Source: Candidatus Binataceae bacterium (GTDB taxonomy: Bacteria; Desulfobacterota; Binatia; Binatales; Binataceae). From it: DNA of 33,202 bases. Location of the stretch: NCBI GenBank assembly GCA_030037595.1, contig JASHQJ010000274.1, forward strand, positions 1 through 33,202, read 5' to 3'. Made by a program: the position numbers and the translations under genes. This document shows positions 1 through 7,443 of this stretch, piece after piece (within the stretch, counting starts at the first letter, position 1; each line of letters opens with the position of its first letter). The notes under the pieces are model-generated. The model worked only from the letters and a program-made list of their open reading frames with translations, was not told the DNA's origin and ran no database searches.

Positions 1-544
1 TCAGAGTCGAGAGCGAACCGAGCGCGGCGCCGAGCCAGAAGCTGCCGTTGATCGCGAGATCAGTCTGGCCGCGGTACTCGGCGGGAATCAGTTCATCGAT
101 CGCCGAGTTGACGGCCGAGTACTCTCCGCCGATTCCGGCTCCGGTCATGAATCGGAACAGCGCGAAGCTCCACAAGTTCCACGACACCGCCGTCAGACCA
201 ACGCCGATCAAATAAAGCGCCAGCGTGATGAAGAAGAACTTGCGCCGCCCGAAGCGATCCGTCAGATGCCCGAACACGAGTGCTCCAAGCACCGCGCCGG
301 TCAAATAGCAGGAGCTCAGGAAGCCGATTTCCGCGCCAGTGAAGTCGAGCGTCGCCTTGTGCTGCAGGACCGCCGCAACCGCGCCCATCAGCGTCACTTC
401 GAGGCCGTCGAGGATCCACGTGATACCGAGCGCGATCACCAGCATCCAGTGGAAGCGGCACCACGGGACACGGTCGAGGCGCACCGGAATAACCGTCTCG
501 AATTCGAGCGGCGTTTCCGCGACCGTGCTCTGAATCGATCCCAT
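1..544 (-). CDS. MFS transporter, metabolite:H+ symporter type (C-terminus beyond left edge)
   Basis: Only the first 181 codons lie in the window, so the ORF track misses it. Reading from the ATG at 544, the protein shows a first membrane segment near residues 35-55, then the cytoplasmic loop signature of the major facilitator superfamily (GHLTDRFGRRK). This is followed by a segment of the type RFMTGAGIGGEY and the motif DELIPAEYRGQ, typical of the sugar/metabolite:proton symporter branch. It should be an inner-membrane carrier; the substrate cannot be read from the sequence. It starts 28 bases after the otsB stop on the same strand, so it is probably the third gene of an otsA-otsB-transporter operon. 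Trehalose or a related sugar is a guess from context only. The Shine-Dalgarno sequence is weak. Confidence 0.85.
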   Translation of the reverse strand, partial: MGSIQSTVAETPLEFETVIPVRLDRVPWCRFHWMLVIALGITWILDGLEVTLMGAVAAVLQHKATLDFTGAEIGFLSSCYLTGAVLGALVFGHLTDRFGRRKFFFITLALYLIGVGLTAVSWNLWSFALFRFMTGAGIGGEYSAVNSAIDELIPAEYRGQTDLAINGSFWLGAALGSLSTL

Positions 545-572
545 GCGAAGATTTCCGTGCGGCCGCGAGGCC

Positions 573-1400
573 CTACTCTCTCGGGTGCGTGTTGGAGCGC
601 GATTCGAGCGACTCAGCGATGACGCTAAGCTGCGCAACAACCTCGCGCGGGCCGTTGACGAAAAACCGTGCGCGCGTTTCCCGCGGCGTACCGACGAAGA
701 CGCCGATGTCACTGGCGTCGAGGGCCGAGAACGCGGCCTCGTCGGTCGTGTCGTCGCCGAAATACGCCGTGATGAACGACTGCGGCAGCATCTGCTTTAT
801 TCTCTGAACCGCGTGATTCTTGCCGGCGATTTTCGGCATCGCCTCCACGAGCATCTTGAGTTGAAGTGCACGCAGATGCGGCGTCTCCCGCTCAACAAAC
901 CTGGTGAAGTTCTTGCCGAGGCGCTGCGCCTCATCCGGATCGGCCGCGCGCGAATGAAGTCCGATTGAGAACTGTTTGTCCTCGATTCGAAATCCGCGTC
1001 CGCGCGGCACTTCGCGCTGAAGCCAGGCACGGCACTTGTCCAACTCCGCGGAGTATTCGGACGCCTCGGGTACGAACCCGACGTTTCCGTCGGCGCCGCA
1101 CAATTCGAGTCCGTGCACGCCCGAGAAGATGACCTCGGAAGTGACCTTCAGGAGCCGCGTCACATCTTCGATTCGGCGCCCGGTGACTATCGCGACACGC
1201 ACGCGATCGCGTTGCAGCGCGATTCGCTCGATCAGCTCCGCCGTCCCCGGCAGCGGCACAGCACGCGCGGGATCGGCCACGATTGCCGCGATGGTGCCAT
1301 CGTAGTCGAGCAGGAGGCCGAGACCGCGATGCATCGCGTGCTGGGCGAGCAGATGCCGCGGCAGCGGCGCGGGAGTGCTATTGCGCGGCGAGTTGCGCAT
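573..1400 (-). CDS. otsB: Trehalose-6-phosphate phosphatase OtsB
   Basis: It removes phosphate from trehalose-6-phosphate to give trehalose, the second step of the OtsAB pathway in the cytoplasm. The protein carries the HAD-superfamily motifs: DYDGT near residues 32-36 (nucleophile Asp), VTGR for the second motif, and GDDTTDEAAF for the metal-binding acidic motif. The track ORF begins at 1529, but its first 43 residues are low-complexity and overlap the conserved end of otsA. I therefore take the ATG at 1400, giving about 275 residues, a usual OtsB length. This start overlaps the otsA stop by 23 bases, which suggests translational coupling. A later ATG just before the HAD motif is possible but would leave little N-terminus. 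Confidence 0.93.
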   Translation of the reverse strand: MRNSPRNSTPAPLPRHLLAQHAMHRGLGLLLDYDGTIAAIVADPARAVPLPGTAELIERIALQRDRVRVAIVTGRRIEDVTRLLKVTSEVIFSGVHGLELCGADGNVGFVPEASEYSAELDKCRAWLQREVPRGRGFRIEDKQFSIGLHSRAADPDEAQRLGKNFTRFVERETPHLRALQLKMLVEAMPKIAGKNHAVQRIKQMLPQSFITAYFGDDTTDEAAFSALDASDIGVFVGTPRETRARFFVNGPREVVAQLSVIAESLESRSNTHPRE

Positions 1401-2883
1401 CAGGCTCGATCGCACACTGCTCGTGGAGGACGCTGAGGAAGTGTTGCGACCAGGCTTCGAGGTCGTTGCGGTGAACGCGCTCACGCATCTCGGCAAAGCG
1501 CGCGCGCCGTTCTTCCATCGGCATTTCAACCGCTTGATGCAACCGTTCTGCGATCTGGTCGATATTGTAGGGATTAACCAGTAGCGCCGAACTAAGCTCT
1601 TCAGCCGCGCCGGCGAATTCGCTCAAGATCAGAACGGCGCTGTCCGCTGGATGCGATGCAACATATTCCTTGGCGACCATATTCATGCCGTCGCGCAGCG
1701 GCGTGACCAGTGCGATATCGGCCGACTGGTAATACGCAATCAGCTCGCGCATCTGGAATTGCGTATAAAGGTAGCGAATCGGCACCCATCCGTCCGATGA
1801 GAATCGGCCCACCACCCGGCCGACCAGCTCGTCGACTTGCTTTTTCAGCGCGGAATATTCCGTGACGCGCGTGCGCGACGGCACCGCGATCAGCACCAGC
1901 GTAATGCGCCGACGATATTCGGGGTAATGCTCGAGGAAACGCTCGAAGCCGAGCAGCCGCTCGATGATGCCCTTCGTGTAGTCGAGCCGATCCACACCGA
2001 GCACGACAATCGGCGTGCGCAGCGCCTTGCGGATTCGACGTGCCCGCGCGCGGGACTCGGGAGTCGAGGCGATCTCGCTGAAGAGGTCGGCCGCGATTCC
2101 GAGCGGAAACGATCCGACCTTGGTCGTACGCGAATCGTGAAACACCTGGCTGGTTTCGCGATCAACTTTGAGGTTCAGGATTCGTTCACATCCGTCGAGA
2201 AAATGCTTGGCGTAAGCCGGCGTGTGAAATCCGATCAAATCGCTGCCGAGCATGCCGGTCAGTAGTTCCGACCGCCACGGGAAGATACGGAACACCTGCT
2301 CGGGCGGCCATGGCACGTGCCAGAAAAGACCGATCGGAACTTTGGGGTTGCGCTCGCACAAATGCTGCGGCACAAGTGCCAGGTGAAAGTCCTGCACCCA
2401 GATGACGTCGTAGGAACCGACCTCCGCCTCGGCCGCGCGCGCAAACATCCAATTGACGCGGCGGTAGGTATCCCACTGTGCCGTTTCGAATCGACAATTG
2501 AGCGGCATGAAGTGCATCAGCGGCCACAGTCCGCGGTTGCACATGCCGTGGTAGTAGAAGGCGACGTCGCGCTCGGTGAGACGCGGGAACAGCATCGAGA
2601 ATTGCGTGTCGCTGCCGGGTTTGTCGATTCGCCGCGCATCGTCCTTGATTCCGGACCATGCGATCCAAAGCCCGCCGTGACGCTCGAGCAAGCGAAGAAA
2701 CGTGGAGCCGACACCGCCGACGGTAGGCTCGACGCGCTCGTGTCCATTTTCGCGCACGATCTTGACCGGCGCGCGATTCGACATGACGAGCAGGCGAGCC
2801 CCGTTGCGGCGCGGCCGCCGCGCCCTCGCACGGAGCGCAACGCGATCGAAACTTGACTCAACAGCAGACGTCGTTTGTTCCAC
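1378..2883 (-). CDS. otsA: Trehalose-6-phosphate synthase OtsA (GT20)
   Basis: It makes trehalose-6-phosphate from an NDP-glucose donor and glucose-6-phosphate. At 501 residues it is slightly longer than E. coli OtsA, the extra being a basic N-terminal extension of about 30 residues. Visible GT20 landmarks in order are the N-terminal VMSNRAPV loop, WVQDFHL (active-site Asp), FWHVPWPP (active-site His), GVDRLDYTKG (Arg/Lys that bind donor phosphates), RDGMNMVAKEY, and LSEFAGAAEEL near the C-terminus. The usual AGGL glycine loop reads VGGVGSTF here. The start is a GTG behind an almost perfect Shine-Dalgarno sequence. It leads the operon otsA-otsB-MFS transporter and diverges from the DUF5752-treT pair. 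Confidence 0.97.
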   Translation of the reverse strand: MEQTTSAVESSFDRVALRARARRPRRNGARLLVMSNRAPVKIVRENGHERVEPTVGGVGSTFLRLLERHGGLWIAWSGIKDDARRIDKPGSDTQFSMLFPRLTERDVAFYYHGMCNRGLWPLMHFMPLNCRFETAQWDTYRRVNWMFARAAEAEVGSYDVIWVQDFHLALVPQHLCERNPKVPIGLFWHVPWPPEQVFRIFPWRSELLTGMLGSDLIGFHTPAYAKHFLDGCERILNLKVDRETSQVFHDSRTTKVGSFPLGIAADLFSEIASTPESRARARRIRKALRTPIVVLGVDRLDYTKGIIERLLGFERFLEHYPEYRRRITLVLIAVPSRTRVTEYSALKKQVDELVGRVVGRFSSDGWVPIRYLYTQFQMRELIAYYQSADIALVTPLRDGMNMVAKEYVASHPADSAVLILSEFAGAAEELSSALLVNPYNIDQIAERLHQAVEMPMEERRARFAEMRERVHRNDLEAWSQHFLSVLHEQCAIEPDAQLAAQ

Positions 2884-2884
2884 A

Positions 2885-2894
2885 GATCACCTCC
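2885..2894 (-). promoter_or_regulatory. Near-perfect Shine-Dalgarno of otsA
   Basis: On the minus strand the ten bases GGAGGTGATC lie just before the GTG start at 2883. They match the complement of the conserved 16S rRNA 3' end over their whole length. The spacing from GGAGG to the start codon is six bases. This fixes the GTG as the otsA start, and its strength may make up for the weaker start codon. Confidence 0.85.
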
Positions 2895-2922
2895 GCCAAA
2901 CATTGTCGCGGCAAAGGTTGAA

Positions 2923-2946
2923 ATTCGGCGATTGAAGTGACCGAAT
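2923..2946. promoter_or_regulatory. Inverted repeat in the otsA / DUF5752 divergent promoter region
   Basis: The 129-base gap between the otsA start and the DUF5752 start must hold two divergent promoters. In it ATTCGG (2923-2928) is followed after 12 bases by CCGAAT (2941-2946), a hyphenated dyad of the kind bound by dimeric regulators. No clear sigma-70 pair was recognised in either direction. The dyad is seen directly; its role as an operator is inference. Confidence 0.35.
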
Positions 2947-3012
2947 ATGAAAATCATAGGCTTCGCTTTTTCGTGAGGGCAAGTCGGGTCCCGTTACGTT
3001 ATCCTCCAAACG

Positions 3013-3675
3013 ATGCAATCTGACTCAGTACCCGAGGTTTTCGAGTTCGAATCGCGTCTGAATCTCACCCTGCTGACCGGTCGGAAAGCGCGCGACCTGG
3101 CCGAGCTGCTGGAAGGACTGCGCGAAGTGCCGGGATCTGTGATCTACCATCACACCCACCACTTCCTCGTGCAGCATCAACATCTATCGCCCGAGCCGCC
3201 CAACGACTTCGCCTACTGGGTTACGAACATCCTGCTGGAGGAGCGTCTCGGCGAGGAGCTGGCCTCGATCGACATCCTGCGCTTTCAGAAAATCCATGAC
3301 TTACGCGCGGAGCTGATCAGGGTGATCGAGAATTTTCTCGAAACGCGCTCCGAGGTGCGCGCCGCGCCACCCGGCATGGAATTGCATTTCATGCGCTCGG
3401 TCTCGTTTGTATTGAAGACGGGCCTGAAGGCGCACAACTTGCGCGAGTTCCGCGACGCGCTCGGCCGCATCTCGCTGAGCTCGATTTCCTTTCATATGTT
3501 CGACGCGCGCCTTCGGCTAGAGCGCGGTGACAACGATTTCTCCGGATGGCTCGAACGCGTGCTGGGGGAAAAGGAACTGGCGCAGGCGCTGCGCGCGCTC
3601 GATCCCTATACGCACACCGAAGAAGGCCTGCGCAACGCCATCATCGCGCAAATCGATAAGCGGTTGAGGAATTAA
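3013..3675 (+). CDS. DUF5752 family protein
   Basis: A 220-residue soluble protein of the uncharacterised DUF5752 family, recognised from the N-terminal pattern FEFESRLNLTLLTGRKA and the His-rich YHHTHHFL stretch around residues 44-51. It has no signal peptide or membrane segment. Family members are found next to glycosyltransferases of sugar metabolism, and this copy fits: its TAA is one base before the treT GTG, with GAGGA inside its last codons serving as the treT ribosome-binding site. It probably works with TreT as a partner, a small regulator or a chaperone, but no activity can be read from the sequence. I see no convincing Shine-Dalgarno ahead of its own ATG. Confidence 0.85.
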   Translation: MQSDSVPEVFEFESRLNLTLLTGRKARDLAELLEGLREVPGSVIYHHTHHFLVQHQHLSPEPPNDFAYWVTNILLEERLGEELASIDILRFQKIHDLRAELIRVIENFLETRSEVRAAPPGMELHFMRSVSFVLKTGLKAHNLREFRDALGRISLSSISFHMFDARLRLERGDNDFSGWLERVLGEKELAQALRALDPYTHTEEGLRNAIIAQIDKRLRN

Positions 3676-3676
3676 A

Positions 3677-4912
3677 GTGCCGGCCCAATTGGCGGATTAC
3701 ACGCCGATCGTCGGCGAGGGCGTGGTCTCGGAACTGCGTTTGCTCGGCGAGTGCCTCAGCGGCAAACGAGTAATCAATGTCAATTCCACCAGGGTCGGCG
3801 GCGGTGTCGCCGAGATTCTGAACCGCCTTGTGCCGCTGTTGAACGAGCTCGGGCTCGATACGCGATGGGAAGTGGTGCAGGGACCGGAGGAGTTTTTCGT
3901 CCTGACCAAGAAGCTGCACAACGCGTTGCACGGCGCGCCCGCCACGTTCACGGCCGAGGATCGCAAGGTCTTCAATGAGGTGACCGATGCCAACGCGGCC
4001 GCGCTCAACCTCGACGCCGACCTGCTCTTCATCCACGATCCGCAGCCCGCGGGATTGATCAGGAAACGCGACGCGCGACCCGCATCGTGGCTCTGGCGAT
4101 GCCATATCGACGTGTCGGCGCCGGCGCCTGGCGCGTGGGAGTTCATCGCGCCGATGGTCGAGCGATACGACCTGTCGGTCTTTTCGGCGCCGCAGTTCGC
4201 GCGCGAGATGAAGATACCGCAGGTGCTGATCGCACCTTCAATCGACCCGTTGTCGGACAAGAATCGTGAACTCTCTGAGAGCGATATAGAGGCAGTCCTC
4301 ACCCGCTTCGGCATCCGCAGCGACAAACCGATCGTCACGCAGGTATCGCGCTTCGATCGCCTGAAAGATCCAGTCGGAGTGATCAAAGCATGGCGGATGG
4401 CGCGGAGCCGCTTCGATTGTCAGCTCGTGCTTGCAGGTGGCTCCGCGACTGACGATCCCGAAAGCGTCGCGGTGCTCCTGGAAGTCCGCGAGCAGGCCGG
4501 CGACGATCCGGACGTGCATATCCTCGATCTGCCGCCGACTTCGAATCTCGAGATCAATGCGATCCAGCGCGCGTCAACCGTGGTCATCCAGAAATCGCTC
4601 AAGGAAGGCTTCGGTCTCACGGTCTCGGAGGCGCTCTGGAAGCGGCGGCCGACGATCGCGAGCGCTGTGGGCGGGATTCCGCTTCAGATCGCACACAAGT
4701 ACTCCGGCATCCTGACTTACACGATCGAGGGCACCGCGTTCTGGATCAAACAGCTGCTAGGAGCGCCGGAGTTCGCACGCAAGCTCGGCGAAAATGGGCA
4801 CAATCAGGTCCGCGAGAACTTTCTGTTGACGCGCCATTTGCGCGACTACCTGCTCGCGTTCCTGTTCGCGAGCAAGGGCCACCCCGACCACGCCGACCTG
4901 ATCAGGCTCTAA
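3677..4912 (+). CDS. treT: Trehalose synthase TreT-like glycosyltransferase (GT4)
   Basis: TreT condenses NDP-glucose with free glucose to trehalose in one reversible step. The 411-residue protein shows the family's N-terminal signature INVNSTRVGGGVAEILNRLVP and the following RWEVVQGPEEFF and LHNALHG motifs, close to archaeal TreT. A GT-B C-terminal half follows with QVSRFDRLKDP (donor-binding start of the second Rossmann fold) and KSLKEGFGLTVSEALWK (the EX7E-type motif). The start is GTG, one base after the DUF5752 stop, with GAGGA six bases upstream. Translation of the two is therefore surely coupled. The gene ends with TAA overlapping the TAG of the convergent ATPase gene. TreT beside OtsAB gives two trehalose routes in one locus. 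Confidence 0.9.
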   Translation: MPAQLADYTPIVGEGVVSELRLLGECLSGKRVINVNSTRVGGGVAEILNRLVPLLNELGLDTRWEVVQGPEEFFVLTKKLHNALHGAPATFTAEDRKVFNEVTDANAAALNLDADLLFIHDPQPAGLIRKRDARPASWLWRCHIDVSAPAPGAWEFIAPMVERYDLSVFSAPQFAREMKIPQVLIAPSIDPLSDKNRELSESDIEAVLTRFGIRSDKPIVTQVSRFDRLKDPVGVIKAWRMARSRFDCQLVLAGGSATDDPESVAVLLEVREQAGDDPDVHILDLPPTSNLEINAIQRASTVVIQKSLKEGFGLTVSEALWKRRPTIASAVGGIPLQIAHKYSGILTYTIEGTAFWIKQLLGAPEFARKLGENGHNQVRENFLLTRHLRDYLLAFLFASKGHPDHADLIRL

Positions 4913-5472
4913 CCGCCGGCGCGCTGTCTTTCGCCTATTCGCTCGAGGACGAAGTCGGCGCGCTTTTCCGGCGAGACCCGCGGAAGCTCAACAGGTAAGT
5001 AACCGCATTTCTCGTAGCAAGGAGCCACGCGCCGCCAGACATCGATAGCTTCTTCAAAGCTCTGCTTTCGCTCGGTATCGTTGCAATAGATCTCCTTCCA
5101 CGGCGGCGCGACGAACACTAGCGGGTTGTACCGGAAGACCGCTGCGGCGCGTTGAAGATGCGGGGGCGCTTCGGTGCCGGGCGGATTGCCATACGCGGTC
5201 AACTCCGGAATGCCCCGATCGAAAAAGACCAGACGGATTCGCTCGCCGACGCTCTCGAAGTCGGCAATCGACCACGAGAGCACGACTTCGCGGTACTCGC
5301 TTTGATCTTTCCAATCAACGGCGTCGCCATCGAACTTCATTTGCTGGCGGAGGATCTTGCGGGCAACTTCGTCAACGCAGCAATAGCCGCGATCACGAAG
5401 AACCTCGAGCACGGTGGTCTTTCCCGAAGCGGGACCGCCGCTCAGATAGAAATTTTCTCTGATGATTTTCAT
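4909..5472 (-). CDS. P-loop AAA-type ATPase (AAA_28-like)
   Basis: A small cytoplasmic nucleotide-binding protein of about 187 residues. The Walker A motif GGPASGKTT lies near residue 12, and a hydrophobic strand ending in FFDRG near residue 80 is the likely Walker B region. This layout (P-loop at the very N-terminus, CVDEVAR shortly after) matches the AAA_28/NadR-kinase-like family, many of which are uncharacterised small-molecule kinases or ATPases. The track starts at 5478, but the downstream ATG at 5472 sits nine bases after GAGG, a better spacing. Its stop codon overlaps that of the convergent treT. The substrate is unknown. Confidence 0.8.
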   Translation of the reverse strand: MKIIRENFYLSGGPASGKTTVLEVLRDRGYCCVDEVARKILRQQMKFDGDAVDWKDQSEYREVVLSWSIADFESVGERIRLVFFDRGIPELTAYGNPPGTEAPPHLQRAAAVFRYNPLVFVAPPWKEIYCNDTERKQSFEEAIDVWRRVAPCYEKCGYLPVELPRVSPEKRADFVLERIGERQRAGG

Positions 5473-5501
5473 CGTCATTTACCTCAATTGGGTTTTGATT
5501 A

Positions 5502-5536
5502 AGTGGCGACGCACGCCACTCGCTCGGCGAGCGAGT
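5502..5536. repeat. Two overlapping hairpins upstream of the ATPase gene
   Basis: AGTGGCG (5502-5508) pairs with CGCCACT (5514-5520) around a five-base loop. ACTCGCTC (5518-5525) pairs with GAGCGAGT (5529-5536) around a three-base loop. The arms share bases 5518-5520, so the two stems cannot both form fully. They lie just upstream of the ATPase start, at the edge of the insertion-sequence remnant. This could be a REP-like element, an mRNA leader structure or an insertion-sequence end. Confidence 0.5.
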
Positions 5537-5639
5537 TACGCTCGGCTACTGAATGCCGACATTAGGACTGCGGGCGTCCGAGGCTAGCTGAGAAGGAATC
5601 CGGCGAGGACCCAAAGACTATTCGTTACACCGCATTTGA

Positions 5640-6190
5640 GCAAGAGATCTCGGTCACAAGAAGTGTTTTCCTGCCTGTCATCCTGGGCAGCGCGTTGAGC
5701 GAGATGCTCTCGGATCTGATGACGCAGTGGCGCGAACTCGAGCTACGCCTTGAGCGCTGCGATAAGGAGATCGCCCAGGCCGCGCCGCCAACGCTGAGCG
5801 CTGCGGGCGGTTGCTGGCGGTTCCCGGGGTGGCAGAGCTGACGGCCAGCGCGCTGGTGGCGCCGGCGGGCGATGCGCGCGAGTTCAAAACGGGCGCGCGC
5901 TGAGCGCATATCTCGGACTCACGCCGCGCCAGCATTCCTCGGCTGGCAAGACCGTACTGCTCGGCATCAGCCAGCATGGCGACCGCGACCTGCGCCCGTC
6001 TCATCCACGGCGCCCGCTCGACCCGGTACGGCCAGCGTGGCAGCGGCCTGCGCGTGGCGCTTGGGCGGCGCCGATCATGGCGGCACGCGGCCCCAACGTC
6101 GCGGCCGTCGCGCTGGCCAAACCACAACGCCCGCCTGCTGTGGGCACTGCTCTATCGCGCCGAACATCACAAAGCTGAATCAAAGGCGCG
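5640..6190 (+). mobile_element. Degenerate IS110-family transposase (pseudogene)
   Basis: Joining three plus-strand frames rebuilds the C-terminal half of an IS110 transposase (transposase_20 domain). The first piece runs from about 5665 and has the helical SEMLSDLMTQWRELELRLE segment. A frame change follows, then LLAVPGVAELTASALVA and DAREFKTGAR. After a second change come LSAYLGLTPRQHSSAGKT and LLGISQHGDRDLR, and after a third RLIHGAR and NARLLWALLYR. PNVAAVALAK is visible in yet another frame. The N-terminal DEDD (RuvC-like) catalytic half is missing. At least three or four frameshifts make it non-functional. ORFs the track lists here on both strands are shadows. Confidence 0.85.
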
Positions 6191-6254
6191 CAGTTTTCCG
6201 CCGCCGCCCTCCGCTGGCGCGCGGGACTTAAGCGGGCGCGCGGCGGAAAACTGC
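6191..6254. repeat. 14-bp perfect inverted repeat after the IS110 remnant
   Basis: GCAGTTTTCCGCCG (6191-6204) returns as its exact complement CGGCGGAAAACTGC (6241-6254), enclosing 36 bases that are themselves rich in GC dyads. No T-run follows, so it is a poor terminator. It lies directly after the transposase remnant. It may be a vestige of the non-coding end of the element, where IS110/IS1111 elements keep sub-terminal repeats or the bridge RNA, or a separate small hairpin element. Confidence 0.55.
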
Positions 6255-6568
6255 CGGTCGATCAACCAGTCTGACTGCCAACTCGCGCACACCAAAAGCC
6301 TTACCAATGGTTGCGAACAGTGAACCTCAGCTGATGGCGAACCGGTCGAACCGGCACCGGCTAAGTCTGCCCTTTGTCACGGCCCATTCTCACCATGCCG
6401 CCAGGATGATCAGAGATACAGCTGCGCGGATTCCATCATGGCCCCGGGCGCTTGCCATGCCCGTTCATGAGGCCGGATATATGACTGCAACCGCTTCCCT
6501 CGTCCGTTGTTCCTCTTGCTCCCGGGCGCGGTCCATATATGACAAGAAGATCGAAGAGCTTTCGCAGA
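6255..6568. other. Intergenic stretch without a recognisable gene
   Basis: No coding pattern was found on either strand; the 93-residue ORF at 6307 has no recognisable motif. The only structure seen is an imperfect direct repeat, in which CCCGGGCGC followed by ATATATGAC occurs near 6442-6485 and again near 6521-6543. It lies downstream of the convergent DUF2141 gene end and the insertion-sequence remnant. Confidence 0.4.
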
Positions 6569-7402
6569 TCACGGATAGACCATCTTGATCGTCAGATCGC
6601 GGCGACCACCCCGATAGTCGAATTGCGCATCGGCAAACCTCAGCGCCTGAAAGGTCGCCGCAGGATTGTTCGATACCCCGTAGCCCTCCGTCGGCATCCC
6701 GTTCGCGCCAATCTTAAGCCGATGAGTATGACTTTGATCGTGAAACACGAGAATTGCGTAGGGACCGGCTTCCTCGTTGTAGAAGCCGCAATCAGCGCTG
6801 CCGCCTGAGATCACCGAATTGGTGACACCCGCCGATTTCTTGAGGTTCCGCGGGAAGCCATCCGGCGAGGTGTACATCGCGCAATAGACTACGCCCGAGC
6901 CGCGCACTCCCACGACGTGCACGTTGATTTGACCTGGTTGGTTGTCGCCGGTACTCATCGCTTCCTGTTGTTGCACCGGACCTTGCGGCTGAGGCACCGC
7001 GCTCGCCGCCGAACCTTTTCGTTGCCACACTCCAGTGCCGAGACGTCCCGTTGCCTCCATCGTCGATGGGTTCAGCACCTGATACGCCCCGCTGTCAGTC
7101 CAGTTCATCGTGGTTGACTTGAGCGTGTACTGCCCGCCCGTGGCGCTGAATGAACCGCTGTGCGGTGGCGGACTGCCCGGTCCTTCTGAGTGAAACGAAT
7201 AACTGCCATCGGCGTTGATTTTCCATATCCAGAGCGCCGTGCCCTGCGGATTCGGCACTGACAATTGCCACGTCCCCACCAGCGCGGGATCGACGACTGG
7301 CGCCGCGGGTGCTTTTGCGAGCGCGAGGCACAACGCGATCACCGCGGCGAAGATCGCAAGGACGAAACCACGCCGCGTCGTGCCACCGATGTCACTCTTC
7401 AT
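6569..7402 (-). CDS. Exported lipocalin-like / DUF2141 two-domain protein
   Basis: 277 residues. The N-terminus TTRRGFVLAIFAAVIALCLALA is a signal peptide with a paired arginine, so the protein is exported, possibly by Tat. Residues about 38-130 form a beta-rich domain beginning LVGTWQLSV and ending GTGVWQRK, the layout of lipocalin-like 'cost of folding' domains. A Q/P-rich linker follows. Residues about 155-277 are a DUF2141 domain with GVVYCAMYTSPDGF, GPYAILVFHDQ and the hallmark MPTEGYGVSNN. DUF2141 proteins are periplasmic or cell-surface and have no known reaction. It may be alone in its transcription unit, as the upstream oxidoreductase ends 41 bases before its start. Confidence 0.8.
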   Translation of the reverse strand: MKSDIGGTTRRGFVLAIFAAVIALCLALAKAPAAPVVDPALVGTWQLSVPNPQGTALWIWKINADGSYSFHSEGPGSPPPHSGSFSATGGQYTLKSTTMNWTDSGAYQVLNPSTMEATGRLGTGVWQRKGSAASAVPQPQGPVQQQEAMSTGDNQPGQINVHVVGVRGSGVVYCAMYTSPDGFPRNLKKSAGVTNSVISGGSADCGFYNEEAGPYAILVFHDQSHTHRLKIGANGMPTEGYGVSNNPAATFQALRFADAQFDYRGGRRDLTIKMVYP

Positions 7403-7443
7403 GGCGAAATTTCCCGCGTCAGGTCCACCCGCGACTGGACTCG

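Noticed and set aside
6325-6355. ACCGGTCGAACCGG, tRNA T-arm-like
   Set aside because: CCGG is self-complementary and gives a chance hairpin; no other tRNA arms are present.
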